A stretch of 64,000 nt of DNA from positions 1 to 64,000 of the forward strand of contig LVBL01000006.1 of the NCBI GenBank assembly GCA_001604405.1. Reading direction: 5' to 3'. Made by a program: the position numbers and the translations under genes. The notes below the pieces were generated by a model that worked only from the letters and a program-made list of their open reading frames with translations, made no database searches and was not told the origin of the DNA. Of this stretch, positions 1-8,656 are shown piece by piece. The stretch comes from Spirochaetales bacterium Spiro_10 (lineage in GTDB: Bacteria; Spirochaetota; Spirochaetia; Treponematales; Treponemataceae). Positions within the stretch are counted from its first letter, which is position 1; the number at the start of each line of letters is the position of its first letter.

Positions 1-39
1 TAGCGGATTCTACACCTTATTTAAACTGCCTTTTGTGTC

Positions 40-219
40 TTAATTTCTGGGCTCATTATAATCTGATACAAGTAAACATCCCTCTTTACTTACTAAACGG
101 CTTGATTTACCCAAAGTTTGAGTTTCTCCCAAATCTTGCATGAATATTTCATTTGTATTAACCGTAACAAGCTTCGACCATAACCCCGAAGTTTTATCTA
201 TCGCATTTTTCGTTTCTAT
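40..219 (-). pseudogene. In-frame reading tail beyond the stop of the large surface-protein fragment
   Basis: Directly after the TAG stop (220-222) of the neighbouring minus-strand gene, the same frame stays open for 59 codons to a TAA at 40-42. The translated tail looks like real protein: it contains ETQTLGKSSRL followed by SKEGCLLVSDYN. A Gly-Cys dipeptide in this kind of setting recalls the start of papain-like (C39-type) peptidase domains found at the ends of large spirochaetal and polymorphic-toxin proteins, but the domain would be cut off after about 15 residues. The simplest inference is a longer ancestral C-terminus truncated by a nonsense mutation. Nothing else is recognisable in 1-219. 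Confidence 0.4.
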
Positions 220-2181
220 CTAAGCACGATATTCTGCTTCCTCAGTTCTCCTGATACTTTCAGTAGTTTCCTTTTGAATAATTCCAGGATACATATAATC
301 AAGATATGTTGGCGTGTATCTTCCTTCATTAGTTTTTACATGCCATTTATCTCTATCATTATAATAAAGACCAGATTCAATCATAACTTGACTCATCGCG
401 TCCTTACCTACTGATGGCTCATCTCCATTTATCTGAGCAATCTGCTCACTCAAAGTTAATTGATTACGTTTCACCTTAATTATTTCACCAGTAGCTGAAA
501 CTACAGTAATATTGTTTCGATCCCCGTCATCTTGAACCTTGACAACCTTTCCATTAGCATCCTTTGTAACTCTCCAATAATCCCCACTGCTATCATACTT
601 CTTATTTGCATAAGCATCGAAAGCGGCAGATCCGCTTTCGTATGCAGCAATGTCGTTCGTGAGGTTTTGATTATACGTTATGGCATTTACGTACATTTTG
701 TCATCGCGTACCCGAATCGCCATCTCGGTATGTCCGCGCACGGAAGAGCGCGTTTCGGCCTCTTGGTCGCCGCTGTCGACGCCGTCTCGATACGCCTCGT
801 GCTGAAGGACGATACCCGCGTTCACGCCTGCGTTCACGTTATTGGAAAGACTCGTCAGGAAGATCGTCTTCGTGCCATTGCCGTTATCCACCGTCTTCGC
901 CATCGCATTGTCCGCTAGGTTCTTGTCAACCGCGAGCTTCGTGTCTCCCCGGAAAATATCGCTATACGTCTCGCGTCCGGCTGAGTCACCGTACGAAAAG
1001 AGCGTGCGCAGGGCGACGTTTGCCTCAAGACCCGTCTCCGCAGCATAGTCGTTGATCCGGCCGTTCTGATAGAGCGCGTTAATTCCATTCAGCGAGCTCA
1101 CGAGCTTCCCGACGTTCAAGTCCGTCCCACCCATCCCGATCGCACCGTGAACGCCGTCCTTCCCGAAACTCAACTCAAAAAGACCGGTATTCAACTTGTC
1201 GGAGAACATACTCATATTCAACAGGTTTACCGTCGCGTTTCCGGTCATACCGTATGTTACACCCGTCGAAGCTAATCCGCCAAGCGTCGCTCCCAGGTTT
1301 TTTATACCATTTGTATAGGTACTTGAGAAACCCGCAAATGACTGGCTTTTCATCGCGGAATTAAAACTTCCCGACACGAAATTTCCTGCCATTCCGGCCA
1401 CAACACCGGTCATGGCTCCTTTCCCAAAGGCGCCTTCGTTGAAGCCGCGTTCGTCGAAAAAGTCCCGTCCCTTGAACATCGCCTCGAAGTCGAGGGCGTT
1501 GATCGCGCTGGAGGCGATATTGGATGCCATGATCTCCGCGCCCTTCAGGAGCGTGGAACTCATTACGCTATCTCCCACGTTCAATGCTTGAGCGAGACCA
1601 CCCGTTACCACCGGAGCTTTGTCAACGATGTTTACGACCCCATTAATCTTCGCGCCTATAAATGACGTTGCCACGCTCACGAGCCCTTTTTTCGCGAAGC
1701 CTTGTAGGGCATCGCCCGCGTCGAGACCGTTTGCTATGTCCATCATCGTGAAGATCGCGTCGTCTATCATGTTCGCGCCGGCGGCGGCGAGCATCGTTGA
1801 CATGCCGAGCGCGCCCGGACCGGTCGCCACGGCGACGGCCACCGTTAACGCAATGTCGGCGAGGCTTCGGATCGACGGAGCCGAGAACCAGCTACCGCGG
1901 TCGTCCCAGAGCTTGCGGCTGTAGAAGGGGGCGTCGCAGGCTGCCTCGCCCGCGCCTTCGATCATCTTGTGCTGGATGAACATCCCCATGAGCCGTCCGG
2001 TTTCGCCGTAACCCGGGAAGCGGACGTTCGCCATGAAGTTCTCTATGTCCACGCCCGGATTCGCGTCTGACTTGAAGACGGGGGCGTACCCAACCCACTC
2101 GTTGAACTCGCCCGCCTTCAGCTCGACGATGCGCTCGGACTGCTCGTAGGCGGTTTTGGCCTTTCCGCTGAGGGAGTCCAT
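220..2181 (-). CDS. C-terminal portion of a large spirochaetal surface/secreted protein (cassette-like fragment)
   Basis: About 650 residues that begin in mid-domain (SERIVELKAGEF) and end EEAEYRA. A hydrophobic Ala/Gly-rich stretch (GPGALGMSTMLAAAGANMI) is followed by glycine-rich repeats (NEGAFGKGAMTG, GKDGVHGAIGMGGT) and, late, by HEAYRDGV inside a hydrophilic region. The style matches the giant modular proteins of Treponema and Leptospira; the precise family is not certain. The ATG at 2181 lacks a Shine-Dalgarno sequence because it abuts the GC-rich repeat. The frame remains open through the repeat to 2451, so a GTG start overlapping the previous stop is possible, but that extension is repeat sequence read in a frame that is interrupted in the other copies. 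The same gene exists as shorter wrecks at 6610-6882 and 8657-9020. The product may be a silent or displaced C-terminal module; toxin activity is only inferred. Confidence 0.6.
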   Translation of the reverse strand: MDSLSGKAKTAYEQSERIVELKAGEFNEWVGYAPVFKSDANPGVDIENFMANVRFPGYGETGRLMGMFIQHKMIEGAGEAACDAPFYSRKLWDDRGSWFSAPSIRSLADIALTVAVAVATGPGALGMSTMLAAAGANMIDDAIFTMMDIANGLDAGDALQGFAKKGLVSVATSFIGAKINGVVNIVDKAPVVTGGLAQALNVGDSVMSSTLLKGAEIMASNIASSAINALDFEAMFKGRDFFDERGFNEGAFGKGAMTGVVAGMAGNFVSGSFNSAMKSQSFAGFSSTYTNGIKNLGATLGGLASTGVTYGMTGNATVNLLNMSMFSDKLNTGLFELSFGKDGVHGAIGMGGTDLNVGKLVSSLNGINALYQNGRINDYAAETGLEANVALRTLFSYGDSAGRETYSDIFRGDTKLAVDKNLADNAMAKTVDNGNGTKTIFLTSLSNNVNAGVNAGIVLQHEAYRDGVDSGDQEAETRSSVRGHTEMAIRVRDDKMYVNAITYNQNLTNDIAAYESGSAAFDAYANKKYDSSGDYWRVTKDANGKVVKVQDDGDRNNITVVSATGEIIKVKRNQLTLSEQIAQINGDEPSVGKDAMSQVMIESGLYYNDRDKWHVKTNEGRYTPTYLDYMYPGIIQKETTESIRRTEEAEYRA

Positions 2182-2184
2182 ACA

Positions 2185-2445
2185 AAAGGGGAGACGCCGC
2201 TCAGGGCCGCGCCATACCGCTACGGACGGAAATGCGCACATCACGGGAGGGCGGGTCGGTGTCCTCGAGCGACAATTGGCGGATTTCAGGGAACGGAAAG
2301 CGATCAGTCTGCGCGCCAAAGCGGTCGAGGCCACTCGCCCCGCCCCGCCGCCATGGTGGCGCGCTAATCCGTCCGTAGAGCTAAGGGGCATTGATGCCCG
2401 GTTGAGCGGCACGATGCAATCGTACCCCGAGAAAGCCCCTGGGGC
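2185..2445. repeat. Dispersed GC-rich repeat, copy 1
   Basis: It starts with AAAGGGGAGACGCC and is closely similar to copies at 4968-5280 and 6928-7299. The best-conserved core is GGTCGGTGTCCTCGAGCGAC (2256-2275). After about 2385 the match to the other copies becomes weak but can still be followed to CCCCTGG near 2443. The copy fills the whole space between the end of the lipoprotein gene and the start of the large-protein fragment. Its function is unknown. Confidence 0.85.
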
Positions 2446-2450
2446 CGACA

Positions 2451-4796
2451 CTACTCCCTTACGTCATCAAATAAATAGAACTTATAACACTTATTCTTGG
2501 CATGATAGCTTACCCCGACAATATAGTTGCCGTTCGGACTTACTCGGTACATCCCGTAATCACTACTCCCGGGGAATGCAATATCCCTTACTTTCAAGTA
2601 ATTATGACCACCCCAAACCATCAACTTGTTGCCACCCCGACTTAAAATATACAAGTAATCGCCATCCGGACTAAACTGGGGGGTCCTACAATAATCCCCC
2701 GTATCCCACCGCCCGTTATAACTGAAGGAATCGGCACCGATCGCCAAATCATAGATTACGTAACTATTATTAACTACGGGTGAAACGATATCCTTATTAG
2801 AGCAAAGAATTGCCACCCTTGATCCTGTGACATCCATATCTTGCCCGTCTCGCCCAAGGAAGTTCTCCATTTCATCGAAAACGACAGAAGAAGGACTCAA
2901 TCCGGCACTCGTATCATAAACACTGAATCCTCCACTGCTGATTCCCAGTTTGGCAACGGACAGTTTTCCCGCTTTATAATCCAGGAATAAGCCGCTTGTA
3001 TTACCCCCGACAACTACCGGAGTCGTTAGTACTGATCCATCAACCGCGGAGAGAACACACACGACATGATCGTCCGGCCAATCGCTATCTCTGTACGCGA
3101 CAAAAAGGCGGTTCCCAGCATGGTCGGCGGCAATGTCATAGGCCTTTACGAGCGTCTCCCCGCTTCGAAGAGGAATAGTAAACGTTCCAGCCTCCAAAAA
3201 GGAGTTCTCCGGAGAACTTCCATTTATGGAAAACCTAGAAATCGCAAGCTCGTCCTGGTATACGATATACAGTGTTTCCCCTATAAGATCCATATCAACT
3301 GGTCGATCATAAGGCAAATCCCATGCGTATAGGGCTACCGCCGATGTCGGATCAACATAGATAAGCTGTCCGTTAACCCCGTCAAGCGCCCATAGTCCGG
3401 ACGAATCCTCTTCAAATTTTAGTGTGTTTACCTCTCCCATCGGAATATGATGGTAATTAAAGGTTATGGAAGCGGCCGTGTTGCTACGTCTCGAAGAGGA
3501 ATCCTTGAGCGCGCCGGCGGGTAGAGTAAGGGTAACAGTTGCATCATTACTGGGCATAAGCAATCTGACACTATAACCACCGGTCGATCCATACTGGCCA
3601 AACACGTCTATAACGGCACCACCCGTCACTATCAAGTCTTCTTTAACGAAGCTGTTTTTATCGATTGCGACGGAGAAATTAATATCGACGGTAATCATCT
3701 TCTGGTTTGTAGATCCTTCGTCGTCAGTAACCAGCGTCGCGACAAGCGGAGGTTCCGTTGTAAAGCTCTGGACGTTACTCTCGGTCTGTCCTCCGTTGTT
3801 TCTCGCGACAATCTTCCAATAATACGTTGTTGAGCACTCCAGTACGGGATAGTACTGCCTATCAGTCAGATTCGAGACCAGTAATGTCGATCCATCCAAA
3901 CTGTCAAGATACAGGTCATAGGTATCGGCATAATTGCTATACCAATCCAAGCGCTTATTGCTGTATACATCGGTCGATCCGTTGGAGGGATACAGAGAAC
4001 TTAGTTGGGGAAGGTTTTTTGCATATCCGATTGGGCTAAATTCACCGGAAGCAATCAACGTCCCATCATTTTGATCAGTTAATGACCAATTAGTGAGGTC
4101 GGTTACGGCCAATGCATACTCGCCATTACTAGAACAATTAAACTCATAAACAGATCCATCTTTCATGAGAGGGTAGGACTTGACACCATAATTGATCCAA
4201 AGATCGTAGGATCCTTCTGCCATCTTCACATCAGTACTTGCGTTGGATGAAAAAACACCCGACGAGACCTGGGTATTTCTTCCAACTATCTCATTCGTCC
4301 AGATACCCGCATTAAAGGAAAGAAACGTGGTTTTATTGCTCGTGAGTCGTATACTCGCGGGATCGACGACGGGAACATCAGGATATTCAACGACCGAACC
4401 AGAGCCCAGTATTACAGTGTCCCCATCAGTGAGCGTCCAGCTCATATCAGTAGTGACAACCGTCAGTTCATATTCCGATCCCGCTTTAAATACGAAGTTC
4501 ACGCTATCGTCCAAGAACTTCAATCTGAAATCAGACGTTCCTTTTCTTATCCATAAACTGTAATCATTCGTTACCAGAGTCTTAACATCATAAACGCCAC
4601 CAGAAGGTATAGTAGGCGTTTCGCTTGCGTCTTTCCTCGCGTCCAAATCGTCAGACCAATCGCCGAGCCTGAGAACCCAAGCGTCTCCCGTGCTGTTATT
4701 TACGCGTAATAAAACCGTGTCGTCATTTGGTTTGTCTCTGGGTCCACCATTAGAAACGGAACAGCTAAACAAGAGGATTAATACGAAAAAACACAT
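2451..4796 (-). CDS. Putative lipoprotein with duplicated N-terminal domains, Fn3/Ig-like domains and a C-terminal beta-propeller
   Basis: The 781-residue product starts with a hydrophobic segment ending LLFSCS, a lipobox-like sequence that would lipidate the Cys. Residues about 25-265 hold two tandem copies of one domain (TDMSWTLTDGDTVILGSGS and TNWSLTDQNDGTLIASGEF). An Fn3-like domain follows (TYYWKIVARNNGG), then a bacterial Ig-like domain (NTAASITFNY). The C-terminal third has the repeated turns of a beta-propeller (FSPDGDYLYILS, VSPNGNYIVGVS). The chosen ATG has no ribosome-binding site, and the signal peptide lacks its usual basic start. An in-frame ATG at 4823 has a good one, but codon 3 after it is TAA (see 4815-4835). 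Expression is therefore doubtful. The gene is AT-rich compared with the chromosome, suggesting transfer. Confidence 0.7.
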   Translation of the reverse strand: MCFFVLILLFSCSVSNGGPRDKPNDDTVLLRVNNSTGDAWVLRLGDWSDDLDARKDASETPTIPSGGVYDVKTLVTNDYSLWIRKGTSDFRLKFLDDSVNFVFKAGSEYELTVVTTDMSWTLTDGDTVILGSGSVVEYPDVPVVDPASIRLTSNKTTFLSFNAGIWTNEIVGRNTQVSSGVFSSNASTDVKMAEGSYDLWINYGVKSYPLMKDGSVYEFNCSSNGEYALAVTDLTNWSLTDQNDGTLIASGEFSPIGYAKNLPQLSSLYPSNGSTDVYSNKRLDWYSNYADTYDLYLDSLDGSTLLVSNLTDRQYYPVLECSTTYYWKIVARNNGGQTESNVQSFTTEPPLVATLVTDDEGSTNQKMITVDINFSVAIDKNSFVKEDLIVTGGAVIDVFGQYGSTGGYSVRLLMPSNDATVTLTLPAGALKDSSSRRSNTAASITFNYHHIPMGEVNTLKFEEDSSGLWALDGVNGQLIYVDPTSAVALYAWDLPYDRPVDMDLIGETLYIVYQDELAISRFSINGSSPENSFLEAGTFTIPLRSGETLVKAYDIAADHAGNRLFVAYRDSDWPDDHVVCVLSAVDGSVLTTPVVVGGNTSGLFLDYKAGKLSVAKLGISSGGFSVYDTSAGLSPSSVVFDEMENFLGRDGQDMDVTGSRVAILCSNKDIVSPVVNNSYVIYDLAIGADSFSYNGRWDTGDYCRTPQFSPDGDYLYILSRGGNKLMVWGGHNYLKVRDIAFPGSSDYGMYRVSPNGNYIVGVSYHAKNKCYKFYLFDDVRE

Positions 4797-4814
4797 GGTA
4801 ACTAACTTAAACTT

Positions 4815-4835
4815 TTAATACATACTACGTCCTTT
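4815..4835 (-). promoter_or_regulatory. Ribosome-binding site and abandoned start codon of the lipoprotein gene
   Basis: On the minus strand AAAGGA (4835-4830) lies 6 nt before ATG (4823-4821). The next codons are TAT and then TAA (4817-4815), after which the frame runs without a stop into the lipoprotein gene. Reading through would give a basic n-region (KFKLVT) in front of the hydrophobic core, as expected for a normal lipoprotein signal. The layout GGTAAAGGACGTAGTATG closely resembles the start of the gene at 6600 (GGTAAGGATGTAGTATG). Confidence 0.6.
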
Positions 4836-4967
4836 ACCTTTATTATAAGTATGGTTTTACCTGTCTTACATACGGAATGATCATCACAGGTACTGAAGAT
4901 AAATGTTTAGGAGAGTATACCACATACGTAGAATTATTTCTGCCCAATTACAGTTCGAATTCCTCAT

Positions 4968-5280
4968 AAAGGGGAGACGCCTCTCAGGGCCGCGTCATAC
5001 CGCTACGGACAGAAATGCGCACATCACGGGAGGGCGGGTCGGTGTCCTCGAGCGACGGTTGGCGGATTTCAGAAAACGGAAAGCGAACTGTCTGCGCGCC
5101 AAAGCGGTCGAGGCCCCTCGCCCCGCCCCTCCCGCTATGGTGCCGCACCGTTCCGTCCGGAGGCATACAAGGCGCGGCCCGGAAAGCGGCATCCCCATTT
5201 CGCTACATTGTAGTAGCGGCCTCCCCTGGCACCGAACGTTTCGTCGTGAAGCGGCGAAACGTTTTTCCGCCACCCCTGCG
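4968..5280. repeat. Dispersed GC-rich repeat, copy 2
   Basis: It begins AAAGGGGAGACGCC and ends near CACCCCTGCG. It shares the GGTCGGTGTCCTCGAGCGAC core and the downstream GTCCGGAGGCATACAAGG block with copy 3. Near its right end a 9-bp inverted repeat (AACGTTTCG 5235-5243, CGAAACGTT 5255-5263) is followed by T residues and could act as a plus-strand hairpin. Together with 4836-4967, which shows nothing recognisable, it fills the 514-base gap between two cargo genes. Confidence 0.85.
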
Positions 5281-5310
5281 TGAATTGACAGCAAATAGAT
5301 AATAACAGAA

Positions 5311-6600
5311 TTATTCTATTGCGACCCCCGGATCGACGATCCTCCATGTCTTCACGCTTGCTTTGAACTGCTCAATAGCTGTGGTCATCGAGTCATAAAC
5401 TACTTTTCCATTTTTATCTATATATACATATCTACTCGTAGTAAGAGGTTTGATTTTCATAGACACCATTGAATCAGTCGTATATGTATAATCAAATTTC
5501 AGCAGGGCTAATCCACGATCAAATCTGAACGGATTCGAATACTTCGGTTTTATCACCCACTTGCCAGTTTTATCGATAGCACCCCAGAGCCCTTCTTTGT
5601 TCTGTTCACGCGTAAATGGGTTATCATTGAAAATATCCATTGCCTTCCTGATATTCTTTGTAGGCACCGGAGGTCGCGTTGATACGCAAGCTAGTCCATC
5701 AGAGAACGGTCTGGCGTCCGTAAGACCGAGCTTTTCTCCGTCTATGACTATCTCGCCGTTATGATTGATGTAATAAGCGTAGAAGTGATCCGGATCGTTT
5801 CTCCCGGGCATAATGACCGCCGCTAAGCCTTCCGTATAATGATGTCCATAGAAATATCCGCTTCCGTCTTTCCCCCGATTGCCCTTAGCATCGACATATC
5901 CGGTTCCCATGAAGACTTTCCCTTCGGAAGGAGATCCAACAGGCCAGATTTCTTTCCCGGGGAAAACGATATCACCCGTAACAGTCTGAATATTAAATAA
6001 TAAAGGTTTATCAATATCCTCTTTTTTAAATCCCACGAAAATACCATCATCAAGATAGTTCGCAGGATAGAACCAAACATCATTGTTTTGTAGAAATGGC
6101 AGGGTTGCAAGTATTTGACCATTCTCAGAAATGACATTGCTACTTTGTAATGTGGAAACAACAGCTTTACCATCAGAAAAATAGCCAATTGCTGCATTAT
6201 TTATTGCAAGTCTGTACTCTCTTTGTAAATCAATCTTAAAGTATTCATGTTTTTTAAAATCAATAAGCCTCCACACAGTCTCGCCTACCTGCTCCCAAAC
6301 CCGTGTGTAACTTGCCGGAACTAACGCCTTATCTGATGAATAGAGCCACTCTCCTTCGGAAGTAAGCAAGTGATACTTCTTGTCTTTCTTATCCGACAGA
6401 ACTGCAATGCCAATCCCGTTAAACTCGGTGTTTAGTCCCCATGCATATCCACCAGTAAAAGAACCAATGGCATTAATGACAATCTCCCCCTTCCTGTTAA
6501 TGAACGCAACGCCATTCGGAAGATTCACATGGTAAATTGGTTCTGCTGCTAAGCTAAAAGCCATAGATAAATGAACTAAAAGCAAAGTTATTTTATTCAT
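5311..6600 (-). CDS. Secreted WG-repeat protein
   Basis: The 429-residue protein has a signal peptide (start MNKITLLLVHLS, cleavage probably near SLAAEP). At least three WG-type repeats are visible: FINRKGEIVINAIGSF near the N-terminus, YINHNGEIVIDG around residue 275, and WGAIDKTGKWVIKPKY around residue 350. WG repeats form beta-rich scaffolds of unknown ligand, often in exported proteins. The start has a clear AAGGA 6 nt upstream. The gene begins only 10 nt after the stop of a large-protein fragment (6610-6882), the position an immunity gene would occupy in a polymorphic-toxin cassette. That role is inferred only from position. It is AT-rich compared with the chromosomal genes. Confidence 0.75.
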   Translation of the reverse strand: MNKITLLLVHLSMAFSLAAEPIYHVNLPNGVAFINRKGEIVINAIGSFTGGYAWGLNTEFNGIGIAVLSDKKDKKYHLLTSEGEWLYSSDKALVPASYTRVWEQVGETVWRLIDFKKHEYFKIDLQREYRLAINNAAIGYFSDGKAVVSTLQSSNVISENGQILATLPFLQNNDVWFYPANYLDDGIFVGFKKEDIDKPLLFNIQTVTGDIVFPGKEIWPVGSPSEGKVFMGTGYVDAKGNRGKDGSGYFYGHHYTEGLAAVIMPGRNDPDHFYAYYINHNGEIVIDGEKLGLTDARPFSDGLACVSTRPPVPTKNIRKAMDIFNDNPFTREQNKEGLWGAIDKTGKWVIKPKYSNPFRFDRGLALLKFDYTYTTDSMVSMKIKPLTTSRYVYIDKNGKVVYDSMTTAIEQFKASVKTWRIVDPGVAIE

Positions 6601-6609
6601 ACTACATCC

Positions 6610-6882
6610 TTACCAATGGGCGTGTTTTTTATTCGCCTTAATATCGTTACTTCGTCCAACAATTATATATTTCAAACAATCATTAATATAAAAGCAGATT
6701 GTGATCAGATTGATGAACATTGGTTTCTTAATGACCGTACCGCCCATCCCGAAGTTCAACCCGAAGCCGTCCTTCCCGAGGTGCATCTCCATAAGGACCG
6801 TCCCCGCGATACTCGCCACGTTGAACGTCGCGTTCTCGGTAATCGCGTACGTAGCACCCACCCCCACCATGCTTCCCATCAC
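6610..6882 (-). pseudogene. Fragment of the large surface protein, second copy
   Basis: The first 50 or so residues (VGATYAITENATFNV, then GKDGFGLNFGMGGT) align with the GVTYGMTGNATVNL to GKDGVHGAIGMGGT region of the gene at 220-2181. After GMGGT the similarity stops and about 40 unrelated, AT-rich-coded residues follow (VIKKPMFINLITICF) to the stop. Stops lie just upstream in frame, so the piece is a truncated fragment with no long N-terminus. It is placed between a repeat copy and a cargo gene, as a conserved module with a new tip would be. Confidence 0.65.
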
Positions 6883-6927
6883 TCAATTTTAACTGCTGAA
6901 TGCTCGCGGTGTCAAAGGTAAAATGTC

Positions 6928-7299
6928 AAAGGGGAGACGCCTCTCAGGGCCGCGTTATACCTCTACGGACGGAATTGCGCGCATCACGGGAGGTCGGGTC
7001 GGTGTCCTCGAGCGACGATTGGCGGGTTTCAGGGAAGTGATACGCGAACAGTCTGTTCGTCAAAGCGGCCGAGTCCCCTCGCCCCGCCCCGCTGCCATGG
7101 TGCCGCGCCGTTCCGTCCGGAGGCATACAAGGCGCGGCCCGGAAAGCTGGTTTCCCGTTTTGCTAGATTACTAGACGCGGCCTCCCCTGGCTCCAAATCT
7201 TTGCGCCCGCGCAAGGAACACGCTAACGTTCAAGTATATCGAGTTACGAACAGCGATCAGAGTCGGTGCGATCGCAAAGGATTTTTCGCCACCCCTGCG
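6928..7299. repeat. Dispersed GC-rich repeat, copy 3
   Basis: It has the same AAAGGGGAGACGCC start, the GGTCGGTGTCCTCGAGCGAC core, the GTCCGGAGGCATACAAGG block and the terminal CCACCCCTGCG as copy 2. It is longer because of extra sequence around 7205-7285. A short inverted repeat TTGCGCCCGCGCAA lies at about 7200-7213. Only the repeat and short AT-rich spacers occupy 6883-7342. Confidence 0.85.
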
Positions 7300-7342
7300 A
7301 GCAAGTTTTAAAAAAAAACCCGAAGAACACAAAATCAGTAAA

Positions 7343-8641
7343 CTATATTGAATGTGGTTTCTTTAGTATTCGCATTCTAACGACAAGAAACAACAAAGCA
7401 AAAACACTGAATCCAAGTATCAACATATACATCATCCATTTTTTTGTATTTTCCCCAATTTCTTCTTCTATTTCGGTACTTGTGCTTGTCTTGCCAACAG
7501 TATCACTTGTATGAACAACATCCGTTTGTCCTTTCGAGGAATCTGATCTATAACTTTCTATGAGAGAATCAACTTGCTCCCACTCAATAAGCCTTCCACG
7601 AGTCTCCAGCCTGTTCTTCCAGTCATAACCCTCAATGAGTAAATCTCCGCCAAACACCCAACCACAAGTATCGCCGGATTCTATTTTATACCAAAAATCT
7701 TCAGTTCCATCTTCTCTAATCTCATAATGATCTGCATCAGTAACAAGTACGCTTGTATGGATTGGTAGAAAATCACTCGTATCATTTATTTCATCAACTT
7801 CCGTATAAACCTGTACATCCTTTACCGTTTCTCCATCGTACACAACCTTGAGTATGTATACTCGATTGTCGAGACGAAGAGGATCATCCTCTGTTTCCTG
7901 TATAACTTCTCCGATCATTGCTATTCGAAATCTGTCAAATGATACAGCTACTTTTGTTGTATCTCCGACATTACGAACAGAGTATAACTCCTTAGGATTT
8001 TTTGTAATACTCTCAGTTTGTAAATTTTTTACTGATACAATGCTTTGCATATCCATTAACTGAAGCTCTTCAACATCATCAATATTAGGACTATTTACTA
8101 GCGAAAATAATCCCAAAAGCGGAATTTCCCAATTATTAGTTATAATTTTATTTTGCTTATCACTAGTCCCACTTTTTTGATTCCTGATAATCCTTTTTTC
8201 AAGCTTATCATCAATATCTTTCCAACCATCTCTTGAAGAGTATAGACCAAATCTTCTTTCTGATAACGGACCATAGTTTCCATATTCAAAACAAATAAAA
8301 TCACCACCATTACAGGGACTCATGAAACGATACTCGGAACCTAATTGTCGAAACAGAAAGGAATCAGTGCTATACAAACCAGTTTGCAAATCTAATTCAA
8401 AGTAATACGGCCTTGCTTCATAAATTATGTTATCATTGCTCCAGATTAAAGACGGCATTTGAAAACCTGACCAATCAATTTTTCCATCATCAGATACATC
8501 AACAATATCATTACTTGTTGGACCAGAAAAATTGGACACAAGAACAACATCAATGGCCATAACTGGAAAACTAATAATTTGTAGCAAGATACTTAACCAG
8601 AGTGATATTTTCATCCTTACCATCCATTTCCATATTTCCAA
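7343..8641 (-). CDS. Exported membrane protein with SH3-like domain
   Basis: The product of about 430 residues has a signal peptide (KISLWLSILLQIISFPVMA). Around residues 310-345 it has an SH3-like signature (EDFWYKIESGDTCGWVFGG), as found in cell-wall-binding bacterial SH3 proteins. A single transmembrane helix lies near the C-terminus (MMYMLILGFSVFALLFLVV), followed by a basic tail. The start is uncertain: ATGs at 8641, 8623 and 8614 are all possible, and none has a well-spaced ribosome-binding site; 8614 gives the cleanest signal peptide. The gene follows a broken copy of the large surface protein by 15 nt and is AT-rich. The ligand is unknown. Confidence 0.7.
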   Translation of the reverse strand: MEIWKWMVRMKISLWLSILLQIISFPVMAIDVVLVSNFSGPTSNDIVDVSDDGKIDWSGFQMPSLIWSNDNIIYEARPYYFELDLQTGLYSTDSFLFRQLGSEYRFMSPCNGGDFICFEYGNYGPLSERRFGLYSSRDGWKDIDDKLEKRIIRNQKSGTSDKQNKIITNNWEIPLLGLFSLVNSPNIDDVEELQLMDMQSIVSVKNLQTESITKNPKELYSVRNVGDTTKVAVSFDRFRIAMIGEVIQETEDDPLRLDNRVYILKVVYDGETVKDVQVYTEVDEINDTSDFLPIHTSVLVTDADHYEIREDGTEDFWYKIESGDTCGWVFGGDLLIEGYDWKNRLETRGRLIEWEQVDSLIESYRSDSSKGQTDVVHTSDTVGKTSTSTEIEEEIGENTKKWMMYMLILGFSVFALLFLVVRMRILKKPHSI

Positions 8642-8656
8642 GTAAACTCGATTCTA

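Noticed and set aside
2156-7174. Plus-strand open frames within the three repeats that translate to similar peptides (GGRVGVLERRLA core)
   Set aside because: The frames stay open in all three copies, but base differences occur at every codon position, there is no ribosome-binding site, and the frames end at different places. Treated as non-coding repeat.
2185-7299. Integron cassette array with attC sites (an integron is known in Treponema denticola)
   Set aside because: The repeats are longer than most attC sites, lack the paired core sites and the extended imperfect palindrome, and no integrase is present.
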